Shown here piece after piece: positions 31,024-42,144 of a DNA stretch of 64,000 nucleotides. A program made the position numbers and the translations under genes. Below the pieces are notes generated by a model. The model made no database searches and had not been told where the DNA came from. It was given only the letters and a program-made list of their open reading frames with translations. Numbering within the stretch: position 1 is the first letter of the stretch; each line of letters begins with the position of its first letter. Origin of the DNA: Euleptes europaea (taxonomy: Eukaryota > Chordata > Lepidosauria > Squamata > Sphaerodactylidae); NCBI RefSeq assembly GCF_029931775.1, contig NC_079312.1, forward strand, positions 14,081,821-14,145,820, read 5' to 3'.

Positions 31024-31725
31024 GTTATGGAGGGCTTTGCAGAAATGGGGTTTCCCAACTGCGTGGGGGTCATGGACAGGACCCACATCCCCATCATATC
31101 CACAGTGCGAAAGGGAACGAGTGTCAGCCAGAAAGGGTTTTTCCCCATGTCAATGCAAGGGACGGTGGACCACAGGGGCCGTTTCATTGACATTGAACTC
31201 AGCTGGTGTGGAAAAGATAAGGACGCCTCCTTCTTTCGAAACTTGGCTCTCTGTGAGGCAATGGACCAAGGGTCGTTTGTCCCCGGGAACCCTGCGATGA
31301 CCCTCGGCGACGTGGAGATTCCCCCGCTGATCTTGGGCGACGCGTCCTACCCTCTGAAGAAGTGGCTCATGAGGCCCTTCGCCGGCAACCTTGACCCTCG
31401 TAAGGAACGATTCAACTCCCGCCTGAGCAACTGCAGGAAGATGGCCGAACACGCTTTTGGGCGGCTGAAGGGGCGGTGGAGGTGCCTGGCCACCCGACTG
31501 GAGGTTGCGGAGGAGAACATCATCCCCGTCGTGGTGGGCTCCGTCGTGCTCCACAACATATGTGAGAATCGAGGGCATGCCTTGCTCGATGGGCCCTGGG
31601 TCCCGGACGGAGTGTGGGACCAGGCTCCTGAGGGGCACTTGAAATTCCCTGCGTCCACACAGGACACACAGGAAGGAAACCTGGTGCGAGAGGCCCTGGC
31701 CAGCTACTTCATGAGCGATTCCTGA
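31024..31725 (+). CDS. HARBI1-like gene, exon 2 (DDE nuclease domain)
   Basis: The acceptor TTTCAATTTTGAAG precedes GTTATGG. In phase 0 it joins exon 1 as DPKE-VMEGFAEMGFPNC, matching the family order. Three acidic residues fit the DDE_4 triad: D in VGVMDRTHIPI (about residue 207), D in LILGDASYP (about 295), and E in NCRKMAEHAFGRLKG (about 331). RWRCLATRLEV and VVLHNICE are further family blocks. Exons total 422 codons plus stop, longer than vertebrate HARBI1 at about 350. The domain is complete and open, so it may be a working gene. HARBI1 itself is known to need a Myb-like partner for nuclear import; none is seen nearby. Confidence 0.85.
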   Translation, partial: VMEGFAEMGFPNCVGVMDRTHIPIISTVRKGTSVSQKGFFPMSMQGTVDHRGRFIDIELSWCGKDKDASFFRNLALCEAMDQGSFVPGNPAMTLGDVEIPPLILGDASYPLKKWLMRPFAGNLDPRKERFNSRLSNCRKMAEHAFGRLKGRWRCLATRLEVAEENIIPVVVGSVVLHNICENRGHALLDGPWVPDGVWDQAPEGHLKFPASTQDTQEGNLVREALASYFMSDS

Positions 31726-32155
31726 TTGTGACAGGCCTTGATTGGACCAAGGCTGTTGTTTTAAATGTACGCTTTGGGTGAATGCAGAGCCACTGTTTGC
31801 GTTTGTGGGGAAAGAGGAGGTGGGGGGAGGATGCCAGCTATGGTGTGAAGTTAATTTTGCCATTCCTCAACTCATTTTATCTACCTAATCAATAATTATT
31901 TTATTCTGCCTTTTGGGGGGGTGATTTCTTTCTGTGGTCCTCCCCTGATTTCTTTGTGGTTTTCATGGTGATTAGTACCTCAGGGCCTAGCTGCCCGACA
32001 AGGGGCTTTTAAAGGGACAGGATACGACCTGGTTAGTTTCCCCCCCTAAGTCAGCAGTTCTAGTACTTATTGGACTCCTCTGTCTGTATGAGGGAGTGAC
32101 TGTTTGACCAAGCCTAAAGACAGCCTTGAGGAAGTGGTCATTTCCAAATTTTAAA

Positions 32156-32161
32156 AATAAA
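32156..32161 (+). terminator. Candidate poly(A) signal of the HARBI1-like gene
   Basis: AATAAA in TTTTAAAAATAAACC, about 430 nt after the stop at 31725. No other AATAAA lies closer on this strand. Confidence 0.45.
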
Positions 32162-32224
32162 CCATTTGGAAACTATTTGATTTGGGTGGATTTGTTTATG
32201 GGAATCAGTTTGGATGTTTCAGTC

Positions 32225-32662
32225 TCAGTCGCGCATGAGCGAACCCATACTGGAGGGTTCTTTGCGTGTTTTGCCTGTGGGAAAACTTTTTATATGAGTT
32301 CAGAACTGGTTACGCATGTGCAGACCCACAAAGGGAAGCCATTTAAATGCTCGATCTGTGGGAAAACCTTCCGGAACAGCTTGCAACGCATTGCACATTA
32401 CGAAGCCCACACAGGAAAGAAACCAATCTGGTGTTCAGACTGCAGGAGAAGCTTTGTGAGCAAAACCAATCTCCTCGCTCTTGCGAACAAGCACACCAGG
32501 CCAAACCCTTACAGATGTTCTGTTTGTGGGAAAGGTTTCCATTGGAGCCCGCATCTGATTTGGCATCAGAGGATCCACTCCAGAGAAAAACCCTACGAAT
32601 GCCCTGTGGGAAATGCTTTGTTGGCATTCACATCTGATTCGACATCAGGGAATCCATAGGGC
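32225..32662 (+). pseudogene. Orphan C2H2 zinc-finger fragment
   Basis: Four to five finger units resemble the array at 40349-42144: FACGKTFYMSSELVTHVQTH, FKCSICGKTFRNSLQRIAH, a degenerate CSDCRRSFVSKTNLL and YRCSVCGKGFHWSPHLIWH. The last finger (YECPVGNALLAF) runs out of frame; CGKCFVGIHI follows in another frame. No SCAN or linker exon and no acceptor is recognised upstream, and it lies opposite in strand to the related gene. It is probably a partial duplicate that landed downstream of the HARBI1-like gene. Confidence 0.75.
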
Positions 32663-32839
32663 AGGGGAAAAATAAACACGTTTCTCTAGGGAGAAAAATA
32701 TATGCTACCTTCAGGGCTCTGTGTATCTGTGCTAACAATAAATAACTAAAATTCTGCCTCCATGTTATGTAAATTCTTCACCAAAACCCCTTAATTCTGA
32801 AACCAGCATAAATTTTGCAAGCAGTTATACTTTGACTAT

Positions 32840-33330
32840 GTGTGGGTAAGTGCCATCAAATCATCTCTGATTCATGGTGACCCTAACACAGTCAAAAGCT
32901 TTGCTGTAATTGACAGCAGAGGATAGGACTCTCAATAATAGGTTTAAATTTAAGGTGGAAAGGTACTAGCTGGATATTAGGAAAACTTTTTTTACAGTGA
33001 AGAGTTGTTTGACAGTGGAATCAGCTTTGTGAGGTGGTGAGCTCCCCCTCACTGGCAGTCTTTAAGCAGAGGCTGGACAAGCACTTGTCAGGGATGCTTT
33101 AAACTAATCCTGCATTGAGCAGGGGGTTGGACTAGATGGCCTGTATGGCCCCTTCCAACTCTATGATTCTATGATAATCTATGAAACTCAAGCTAATTTT
33201 CTTCTGAAATTATCTCGTAGGCTCCAGTAAGCAGCATAAATTTGCGACATGATCTCTAATGCCTCTTCCTTTTCTGAATCCAGCTTGAACATCAGGAATT
33301 TCTCGTTCCATATATGCTAACAGTTTACAC
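32840..33330. repeat. BovB fragments (minus) interrupted by CR1 (plus)
   Basis: The minus-strand BovB end lies at 32845-32930 (AAGTGCCATCAAATCATC) and an inner piece at 33190-33325 (TTGAACATCAGGAATTTCTC). Between them, 32945-33178 is a plus-strand CR1 3' end (GTTGGACTAGATGGCCTG...CAACTCTATGATTCTATG). Confidence 0.7.
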
Positions 33331-33334
33331 TTTG

Positions 33335-34625
33335 CATTATGCTTCTAATTGGGGGATGGGAGAAGCAGCTATACAACGCATGGAAATCCCTTCTCTGCTG
33401 GAAATCTTGTTCAGTAACTCATCTGGCTTTCAGTTGGCCCTTCCTACAGATTGATGCCTGTTCTTGCAATCGTAAAGTCTAGAAACCTGCTTATTGTTTT
33501 TTTAAAGGAAAGCTGAGATTCTCCAGCAATTGAGATGCAAATTACACAAGACGTTTCTTTGCTCGCTTACACTATTTTTTATTTTATTTTTGCACCTTTC
33601 TTTGCAAAAACAGGGCTTCAGGCAGCTTCCAGCAGTTGGAGCAAGATAGCCAACCCTGTAAGATAGGACACTTACAAGACAAGTTCCAGAAAACAATTAC
33701 TCTGGTAGCTGTAACCAATAGGGGCTAAAGTAATGGATTCAGATTGAAGCCCCAAAACACCACAGAATATGTGATTTATTATGTGAGTGGGAATATACAA
33801 TAAAAAAAGCAGTGAATAATGAGGATAGAAATAATGAAGCTATAAATCTAAACTAAGCACATTTACAAGCATTGGTTCAAGATCCAGATGTTACCCAGCA
33901 AGGCTGAGTCCAATAGGGTTTCAAAGTCCAAGACAAAGGTTCCAGTCAGTATGGCCCACACAAAATCAAGAAGTTTCCCCAAGTCAGATGTAATCCAGAC
34001 ACAGGACGAAACTAGAACAAAAGATCTTTATGCTTAACAACCCGCATTGACCTGATTCTAATTGGCCAATCAAATGTATAGCAAATTATGTAATTTTGCT
34101 AACTAGGTGACTCAACCAATCAGGTGAGTTTGCCATTTAGACCAGATGCTCTGCAGCTGCGTCAGGTCCAATTAAATAAGCCCCTTCTCCCACCCATGAG
34201 GTTGGGCACAACGAAATATATAGTTCAATAAAATATCGTCAATACAATAAAACCGTAATGCAGAAGTAAAAGCAATTAAGCATCCCCATAAAATCATCAA
34301 TTTTAAATAATTGGCAAGCAGCAAATTGATGGTGCCCCTTGTTAAGTATAGAGGCCACCATAAAGCCAAAAGCAGTCAGGGCCCCCACCTATTTAGTTGG
34401 TAAGAATAAACAAAGAGAGGCGGGTAGGGAGGCCAGCACTGATGGATAACCATAGTGTTACGGGGATTGCTGGGGGTCTCCAATATTTAGATGGGGAAAT
34501 TAGCTTTGGAGACACTTTGAGCACCACGAGAGGCTTGGTTTAAAGCAAGATCTTTACCTATGTATACGAGGGATGAGCAAATCGAGAGGAATAAACTGAC
34601 ATAAAGCAATATAAACAGTAAAACA
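33335..34625. other. Unassigned AT-rich interval
   Basis: No ORF with a domain. The sequence looks like old repeat remnants; a diverged LTR-type fragment is possible but no paired ends or coding parts were found. Confidence 0.35.
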
Positions 34626-34631
34626 GGCATT

Positions 34632-34783
34632 AAGAGCTCTCTCAGCCCCACCTACCTCACAGGGTGTCTGTTGTGGGGAGGGGAAGGGAAGGTGATTGTG
34701 AGCCGGCTTGAGTCTCCCTTAAGTGGTAGAGAAAGTCAGCATATAAAAACCAATTCTTCTCCTCTTCCTCCTCCTCCTCCTTT
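34632..34783 (+). repeat. MIR/CORE-type SINE, 3' half
   Basis: AGAGCTCTCTCAGCCCCACC through CCTACCTCACAGGGTGTCTG to AAAACCAATTCTTC and a (CTC)n tail. Confidence 0.75.
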
Positions 34784-34789
34784 AGGGGA

Positions 34790-35365
34790 ATGAAAAAGGG
34801 GGTACACACAGAAAGAGTACAATAATCCAACACAGAGATTCTTAATAGGGATAGGGTAATTGGAAGTTTATAGCTACCATCAGAGGTCTTAAGTTTGAAG
34901 AGAGTGGCTGCAGCAACAGGATCGGTCAGTGACCAGCGCCTCGCGCTAAGGAAACCGTACTATAGCATGGGGCAATCGTTTGGATCCAGGAAAACGAGTA
35001 CAAAGTTGCCACTGTGATGGTGGCAATATTTGTACTAAAATTCTGCCTTAAGGCTGGATGACCACCAGAACGGTGGTCAAGGTGCGCAAAAGTATGATTG
35101 CTTCTCAAGTATTGAAATATTACAGTAAGAAAAGGCAAGAACTAGGCAAAGCAGAGGACCGGCAAGTATCAGGCAACTATTAATATCAAGAGTCTGTCAG
35201 GTGCATGTGGGTGAGGGAGGAAGAAGAGGAATTAAGAGATGGGATTAGTTTGTCCCCCAGCTGCCCCAGAAAGGAATTTCAGGGTGTGAAGGGGAGCGTC
35301 ATTGTCTTCGGTCTCCGGTCTTCAGGCAGATCTTGATAGAGTGGCTACATTGATAGTCATGCAAA
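34790..35365. other. Unassigned interval
   Basis: Nothing recognised. Short ORFs only. Confidence 0.35.
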
Positions 35366-35370
35366 CATAG

Positions 35371-35684
35371 CAGAAGAAGAGTTGGTTTTTATATGCTGAC
35401 TTTGTCTACCATTTAATGAACAATCAGACTGGCTTACAATCACCTTCCCTTCCCCTCCCACAGCAGACACCCTGTGAGATAGGTGGGGCTGAGAGAGCTC
35501 TTAATAGAACTGTGACTAACCCAAGGTCACCCAGCTGGCTTCATGTGTAGGAGTGGGGAAACCAACCCGGTTCACCAGATTAGCGTCCGCCGCTCATGTG
35601 GAGGAGTGGGGAAACAAACCCGGTTCTCCTGATCAGACTTCACCGCTCCAAACCACGGCTCCTGACCACGACACCACGCTGGCA
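35371..35684 (-). repeat. MIR/CORE-type tRNA SINE, full length
   Basis: On the minus strand it runs GCCAGCGTGGTGTCGTGGTC, with two B-box-like GATT/TTTGTTTCCCCACTCC parts, then GTGACCTTGGGTTAGTCAC, and ends AAAACCAACTCTTCTTC. Confidence 0.78.
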
Positions 35685-35869
35685 GTGTCCTCGCTGTTGT
35701 TTGGAGAGGTATCACTCTTCCATAGCTCAGGGGGTTATGAGGCGGAGGCTGGAAACATTCTTTCTGTCAGTGGTTTGGAGCTTCATCCAGGATGAAGTTC
35801 ATGTCACTTCTGTTCCTGGGTGCACAGCACTGTGTTCCTTCTGCATAGTTCTGCTCCAGTCCTGCACAC

Positions 35870-36300
35870 TTGTTAGGGTTGCCAAATGCCAGGTGGTGGT
35901 GGGCAAACCCCCGCCAATCCACCTGGCTGCCCGCTGACTAGCTGAGGGTTGGTGGGCAACACATGCATGCACCTGCCCGCGGCGACACATCACTTCCGGT
36001 TTACACCCGGAAGCGCCGAATCACAACGGGCCAGTTGCCTCTCAGACTCCCAGTTTGAGTGGTCAAGGCCTGTTGCGATGCGGTGTAAGGGCATCGCAAT
36101 GGCCTTTGTGATGCGTTTTACACCCAGCAATGCCGCATCGCAACAGGCCTTGACCGCTCCAACTGGGAGTTTGAGTGGCGACCGGCCCTTTGTGATGCAG
36201 CACTTCCGAGTGTAAACCGAAAGTGATGCACCACTTCTGGGTCGCACACGATCCCCCCCCCCCAAAAAAAACCTCCCGCCGAAGAAGGGGGACCTGGTAA
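35870..36300. repeat. Inverted, CACTTCCGGTTT-containing repeat block
   Basis: GGTTGCCAAATGCCAGG opens and GGGGGACCTGGTAAGC closes, in the manner of the GTTGCCA family. Inside, ACTCCCAGTTTGAGTGGTCA and TGACCGCTCCAACTGGGAGT are opposed, with CCTGTTGCGATGCGG against CCGCATCGCAACAGG. It is a composite palindrome. Confidence 0.5.
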
Positions 36301-36335
36301 GCTTAACACTTGTCCACGTGTGCCAGGAATGCTGG

Positions 36336-36431
36336 GTATGCGAGGGTATCACAACAGTAGCTGCCCTCAACTATAGGTGCAACTATAGGGTATGCGAGGG
36401 TATCACAACAGTAGCTGCCCTCAACTATAGG
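36336..36431 (+). repeat. Tandem duplication, about 44 bp twice
   Basis: GGGTATGCGAGGGTATCACA followed by ACAGTAGCTGCCCTCAAC and TATAGG occurs twice in tandem, almost identical, so it is recent. Confidence 0.85.
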
Positions 36432-36439
36432 TCCTAATG

Positions 36440-37435
36440 ATCTCATTAGGAAGGGAGTTCTACCATGCTGGGGCCAGGGCCAAAGAAACCCTGGCCCTAG
36501 TCCAGGACAACTGGACACTTTTTGGGCTGGAGACCATCACAAGATTTTTACTAGCAGAACGTAATGCCCTCTGGAGGGTATACCAGGAATATACCCTCCC
36601 GAATTCTTGTGGACTTGAAAGAGTCAGGCCTAATGGTCTGGTTGGTATCTAGGTTGCCCCCCCCCCATCTCCCTTATCGATCTTTTTGAAGCTACAAGCA
36701 GCTTGACCCAAGTTCTCAGAGAGAACATTTTAACTAGGCCTCAGCATGAACCGTTATTTGAATTTAGCAAGAAACTGCATAAAGGGAACAGTTTCTTGAC
36801 ACTAACGTCTGTGCAACAACACTGCAAATTAAATCAGGTAAGGAGGGACCTCTAAATCAAGGAAGCAGCTCAAATGGGGCAAATCTTGATAATGGGGCGA
36901 CTGGAAATGGAACTGGTATGCACAGGTGTCCATGAACCGTTCCTGACTGCTACGTAGCCTGTGTTCTCATATTCTCTCTCACACTCACATTTTATATGAA
37001 CTTCGCCATCATCTTGTTTCTGGACGCTAATAGCCCGCGTTGTCATATTCTCTCTCCCTCTCTCACACTCACATTTTATATGAACTTCACCTTCATGTTG
37101 TTTCTGGATGCTAATGATCTTTCGCTTGCTTTATTATTTTGATATTCTTCACAGGTGGTTTTCTTCTATATTGTCATCTGCGGGGGACGGGACAGAAAGA
37201 TGATTAATTCCCACCTCCAAATAATAATTAAGCCCACTTGCCTGTCTTTAGATCATTGTTTCCAAGGTAAAGTGTGCCGCCCTGTCACACCTGGCTCATC
37301 ATGGTGTCCCCGTGAAATTCTACCTCCCAGGATTTCCAGGCGAGACACTAAGGTGGTTAGCCATTGCCTTCCTCTGCATGTCAGCCCTGGACTTCCTTGG
37401 AGAGACAAAAAGCTGTAAACCCAACATAGGGTTCC
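36440..37435. other. Interval without supported genes
   Basis: CTCTCTCACACTCACATTTT and TATATGAACTTC occur twice (about 36975 and 37062), a local duplication. A SINE-like 5S/BovB-type remnant lies near 37310-37410. No genes. Confidence 0.4.
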
Positions 37436-40190
37436 TGTGCCTGTGAAAATCCACCTGCGCACTCACACAGAGCGAGAGGGAGAAGATAAATGGGGCCCTG
37501 AGGCTGTGAAATGCACCTAGCACCATCACTGCCACGTCTATAAAAGCCTCCGTTGTATATACAAGCATAACAGCCTGTATTCAACCACCTGTGCACAGAA
37601 GGAACTTGGACTATCCCCCTTCTGATACCCAAATATCATTGCCAGGGTTGTGGGACCTGTGCAGAGGAATAGGTAAGCACGTTGGGAAGCTGGAAGGAGG
37701 GAGACCCCGGCACTTAGCAGGCATGCCTGTATCTTCTTGGGTGTCTTAATGCCTTTGGAACAGTTACTATTTATTTTTGTTATTTATAGCCCATCTTTCT
37801 CACTAAGACTCGAGGCATATTATTATTATTACACGGTGTAAGGCCAATACAATCAGCAGGATGGGACATCCAATACAAAATTATTTCTCACACCATTGTA
37901 CATTGTGGACCTGGGCACTTTTTAGGGTTTTTCACCTGTGGGAGGGGAAACACTTTAAAAGGCCTAGATTAGGTTAAAAAAAAAAAAAACCTCCCCACCA
38001 TATTAAGAGGCACTTTGAGTTGGTGACACGTCTTTCTCATAAGGGTTTGGAGGGGGGGCAGATAGCCGTTGAACGTGCTCTGAAAGAAAGGCATCGATTC
38101 CTTCAGGTAGCACATTCATAGAGGAAAACAACACAAACAAAAAACACCGTGTTGGTTCTTCTGTTGGGGACTCCCTTATTGGCTGTTAAAACTGAAAGCC
38201 TCTCTAAAACACCACGAATTACCTACCGCCTTTGGCTGCCGTGTCGATGGGACGATTTGTCAGGGCAGGCAATTTGTTTTCCAGGGAAGTCTGTTCACGG
38301 TCAGTGATATTTACACCAAAGAACCTCCGCCTTCCATGGACATTTCTTTGAAGAGAGAGCAACTTCTAAACTTGCTCCACTTCTAAGAATCCCTTTGTAA
38401 AACCAATTCATGTGACTTTCACCCTGCCACATAAGATATAGGATTCAACCAGAAGCCTTTACACCTTTTTGTTTGTTTGTTTGTAACCTGCATGTCTAAA
38501 CTCAGACATAGGTTTCTGTAGTATTTCCAGGCCCAGGGAAAGCTACATTGTCTGCAAAGTTATTTCTAGAATGGTCGTTGAGTGGGAGGTACAATATCTC
38601 AACAGTTAAGACGAATAGTTAACAGTCTGTGAGCAGCAAGTCCTAGATCCAATCCAATTTTTCACTTCTAAAAGGGTTTCTGGTAAGCAAGCCTAGGAAA
38701 GGGACCCTGCCCTGAAACGGTAAAGAGCTGTTGCCGGTCACATCTGCTGATATTGGTTCATTTATTATTTACTTCATTTATACCTCACCTTTCCCTCCAA
38801 GCAGATTACTCCATTCTCCTCTCCTGTATTTTATCCTCACAACAACCCTGTGTGGTAGGACAGGCTCAGAGTGTGTGACTGGCCCAAGGCCAGGCCAGTG
38901 GTCCAGCATCCTGTTTCCAACAGTGGCCAATCAAAGAATACAGAGAAGCCCCCAGGCAGGGCCTGCCATCTGCTCCCTTGCCCATGACAACCAGAGGCAT
39001 TCTTGCTTTTGAACCCATTCGGGTAAAATGGTTAACTGCTGTTTATCAAATTTACTTAAGTTCTACTGCAACGGACCAAATTTCTAGCTAGGCCACCACC
39101 ATGTTTCCCCATCAAGTCTACAACCAGGGCAAAAAAATATTGCTTTTATGATGTTTTATATATTTATTGTGTTTTATTTTGTAAGCCACCTTGGGCAGGT
39201 TCCCTAGAAAGGCAGCATAGAAATTTTCTAGATAAATAAATGAGGCTTCCCCCTTGTATACCCACAACACAGTATTCAGATATACTGCCTCTGAAAATGA
39301 AGGTTCTATTTAGTTCCTTTGTAATGCCAACTGAGCTAGTAGTTTGTAATAGATTTAGACTCAGAAAATGTAACACGGACCACAAACACACAGCATAATT
39401 CGATTTTAATCAAAACTTGACTGAAATGATGTAGAAAACTGAACACACAAATCCCAACAATCAGCAATTAATGTAAGGTATTAATTATCATCTTGTGTTT
39501 GGATGTACAGTCTGAAAATAACAAAATAATGAGTTCCATTTTAAATTATTAGGCTGGTTTTTGTTTAAAGCAAGACAACCCTGTTGCTGCCAGTTCACAT
39601 TTACCCAGAAAGGGGGATTTTGTTGGAGGTACTTCATTTTCAGCGTACAATGGCAAGCTTAGAAATCTGTTCAAAGATGGCTTTCCCCTTCTCTGTAAAA
39701 CATCCAGCCCAATTCAACTCCAAAACGAGCACTTCTGATTTCTTCCATTGAAATGAACAAGACTTCAAAAGGTGTCGGAATTCTCCTCTTTGTTCCCACT
39801 GAAGCCAGAGGAATTTAAGACGTTCTGGATTATACTTGTGACCTTTTACCAGACTCCAAAAAGATATGTGCGAGGGGATAGGGGGAGCACTGTCCCGCTC
39901 TATCAGCCATTTGCCCAAATCCACATGCATTGTCCTTCATAGAAGCTGTCAAAAGACACCTCTTTCCCTAACCGCAAACTCCTATGCAGAAAAAATAAAG
40001 GCAGGCTGGTTTCTCTCTCACATCTGATTATGGTTTTTAGAATCATCATTTTAGAGACAACTGTAAACAAAACATAGACTCCTGAGCAAAGGAGCTTACA
40101 CATCAATTTCAAAAGGCAAGGAGAAGCCGACAGGAAAAGTTGCTAACTCAACCCAAAGAGTTTCGTGTGGTATACGTGGTTCTCCCTGCC

Positions 40191-40196
40191 TTTATT
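40191..40196 (-). terminator. Candidate poly(A) signal of SCAN-zinc-finger gene 3
   Basis: TTTATT on the plus strand is AATAAA on the minus strand, about 155 nt beyond the stop codon at 40349. Confidence 0.5.
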
Positions 40197-40348
40197 TTAT
40201 CCTCACACCACTGTTCGAGAGAGACTGGCCTGTAGTCATGCAGAAAAGGTCACGGCTAACCATTACCCCACACAGGCTCCCAGTGGCAAGAGATTAACGA
40301 TAGCGAGAGCAGTTCTGGTTTTTCCTGTGATCCACCAAGCACTGAATC

Positions 40349-42144
40349 TTAACTCTTCTCGCAATCCGAACATTTGTATGGTTTCTGCCCTGCATGGTCA
40401 TTCATGGGAGCGAGGAGATTGGGCCTTCTCACAAAGTTCCGTCCACAGTCTGAGCACTGATATGGCTGAACACCTGTGTGGACACTTTGGTGGGTAAGGA
40501 GGTGTGAGCTATTCCGAAAACTCTTCCCACAGACAGAACACTCGAACGGCTTTTCCTCCGCACAGTTTCTCGCCCGAACCACCAGATCTGAGCTCATGTA
40601 GCTGCTTCTCAAGCACTCAGAACATTTTGAGCCCTTCTGGTCAATCTGGTCCAACCGCCGCCAGAAGATTCTCCCACATTCGGAGCATGTACAAGGTTCC
40701 TCTCCTGCGTGGATTTTCTGATGTCGAAGAAGAACAGAATTGGAGGTGAAGCTTTTCCCACAATCGGAACAGTTGTAAGGTTTCTGCCCGGTGTGGATTC
40801 TCACATGCACAAGAAGATTTGACCTCCGGTCAAAGGCTCTCCCACAGTCTGAACATCTGTAGGGCTTCTCTCCTGTGTGGATTCTCTCATGCAGCACCAG
40901 GTGAGAGCTCCAGCGGAAGCTTTTATCACAGTAGGAACATTTATATGGTTTTTCTCCTGTATGCGTCCGCTCATGTGATTTAAGATTTGGGACATTTCTG
41001 AAGTTTTTCCCACAGACTAAACATTTATATGGTTTTTCTCCTGTATGGATTCTCTCATGAATAATCAAGCTTTGCCTTTGGCTAAAGCTTTTCCCACAGT
41101 GGGAACATTTATGCTGCTTCTCTCCCGTATGGACTTTCTGATGTGCGATTCGTTGCAAACTGTTCCGGAAGGTCTTCCCACAGACCGAGCATTCAAAAGG
41201 CTTTTCTTTGTGGGTCCGGACATGTGCAACCAGTTCTGCGCTGACACTGAAGGCTTTCCCACAAGCAAAGCATGCCAACGTCTCCTTTGCTGCATGGGTT
41301 CGCTCGTGCTCGATGAGGTCTGACTTTTGACTGAAGCTTTTCCCACAGTATGAGCACAATGCTGTGTGGATTCTCTCATGTGACATGAAGTGAGAGCTCC
41401 AACTGAAACATTTCCCACAGTGTGAGCATTTGTACGGTTTCTCGCCCGTGTGGATTCTCTGGTGGACTTTGAGACCTGAGATGTTTGTGAAGTTTTTCCC
41501 ACATACAGTGCATTTGTAAGGTTTCTCCCCTGTGTGCGTCCTCTGGTGTTTAAGGAGGTCCGATCTCTGACTGCAACTTTTCCCACACTCTAAGCAGGTA
41601 TAAGGTTTCTCGCCAGCCTGGATTCCCTCTTGCGAGTTCCACCCAAAGGTATTCCCACAGTGTGAGCATTTATGCGGCTTCTGTCCCGTATGGGTTCTCT
41701 CACTTTCTCCACAGTGGGAACATTTATACAGTTTCTCCCCTACATGGGTTCTCTCGTGGGACACAAGGTCTGAGCTGCTAGCAAAACTCTGGCCACAGTG
41801 CCAGCACTTGTATGGTTTCTCTCCCGTGTAGCTGCTCTCACCTGTAAGATGATGCACATTCTGTGTCAAGTTTTCCTCACATGTCTCATCTTTCACTTTA
41901 TTTCCCTGCTGCTGGACTTCGTCGAGACCTTTGCAAGTGCCTTCAGAAGAAACAGGCTCTGCCATTTCTTTCTCGTTGTCGTTTCTGTTCTCCCTGTCTG
42001 CCCTGCACTGATTCTCATCACTTTCTCCACCACATGAGGTGTTGTTCTCTTTGGTTGTTTCCAAGGACATCTTCTCTGGCTCCTCTTCCTCAGGGCTCTC
42101 CAGCAAAGGCTTCTGCTCATCATTTTCGCTTGGCCACCCATCGC
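40349..42144 (-). CDS. SCAN-zinc-finger gene 3 (40-54 kb), exon 3 (C2H2 array)
   Basis: The acceptor is CTTTTCCTTCAACAG before GCGATGG, phase 1, matching the donor at 50588 and giving GDGWPSENDEQ. A Glu-rich linker (SPEEEEPEKMSLETTKENN) precedes about 18 finger units. About 13 are intact, for example [38 protein letters not shown] and FECSVCGKTFRNSLQRIAH. Degenerate ones include a shortened second finger, [17 protein letters not shown] without its histidines, and CSECGRIFWRRLDQ. The frame ends within a finger (YKCSDCEKS, stop), so the C terminus looks trimmed. With exons at 53380 and 50588 the protein is 894 codons. It is expected to be a nuclear DNA-binding factor. A decayed duplicate lies at 61415-63193. 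Confidence 0.87.

Noticed and set aside
33690-35330. Possible old LTR element
   Set aside because: Some phrases looked LTR-like, but no paired ends, target duplication or coding parts could be found, so it is left unassigned.
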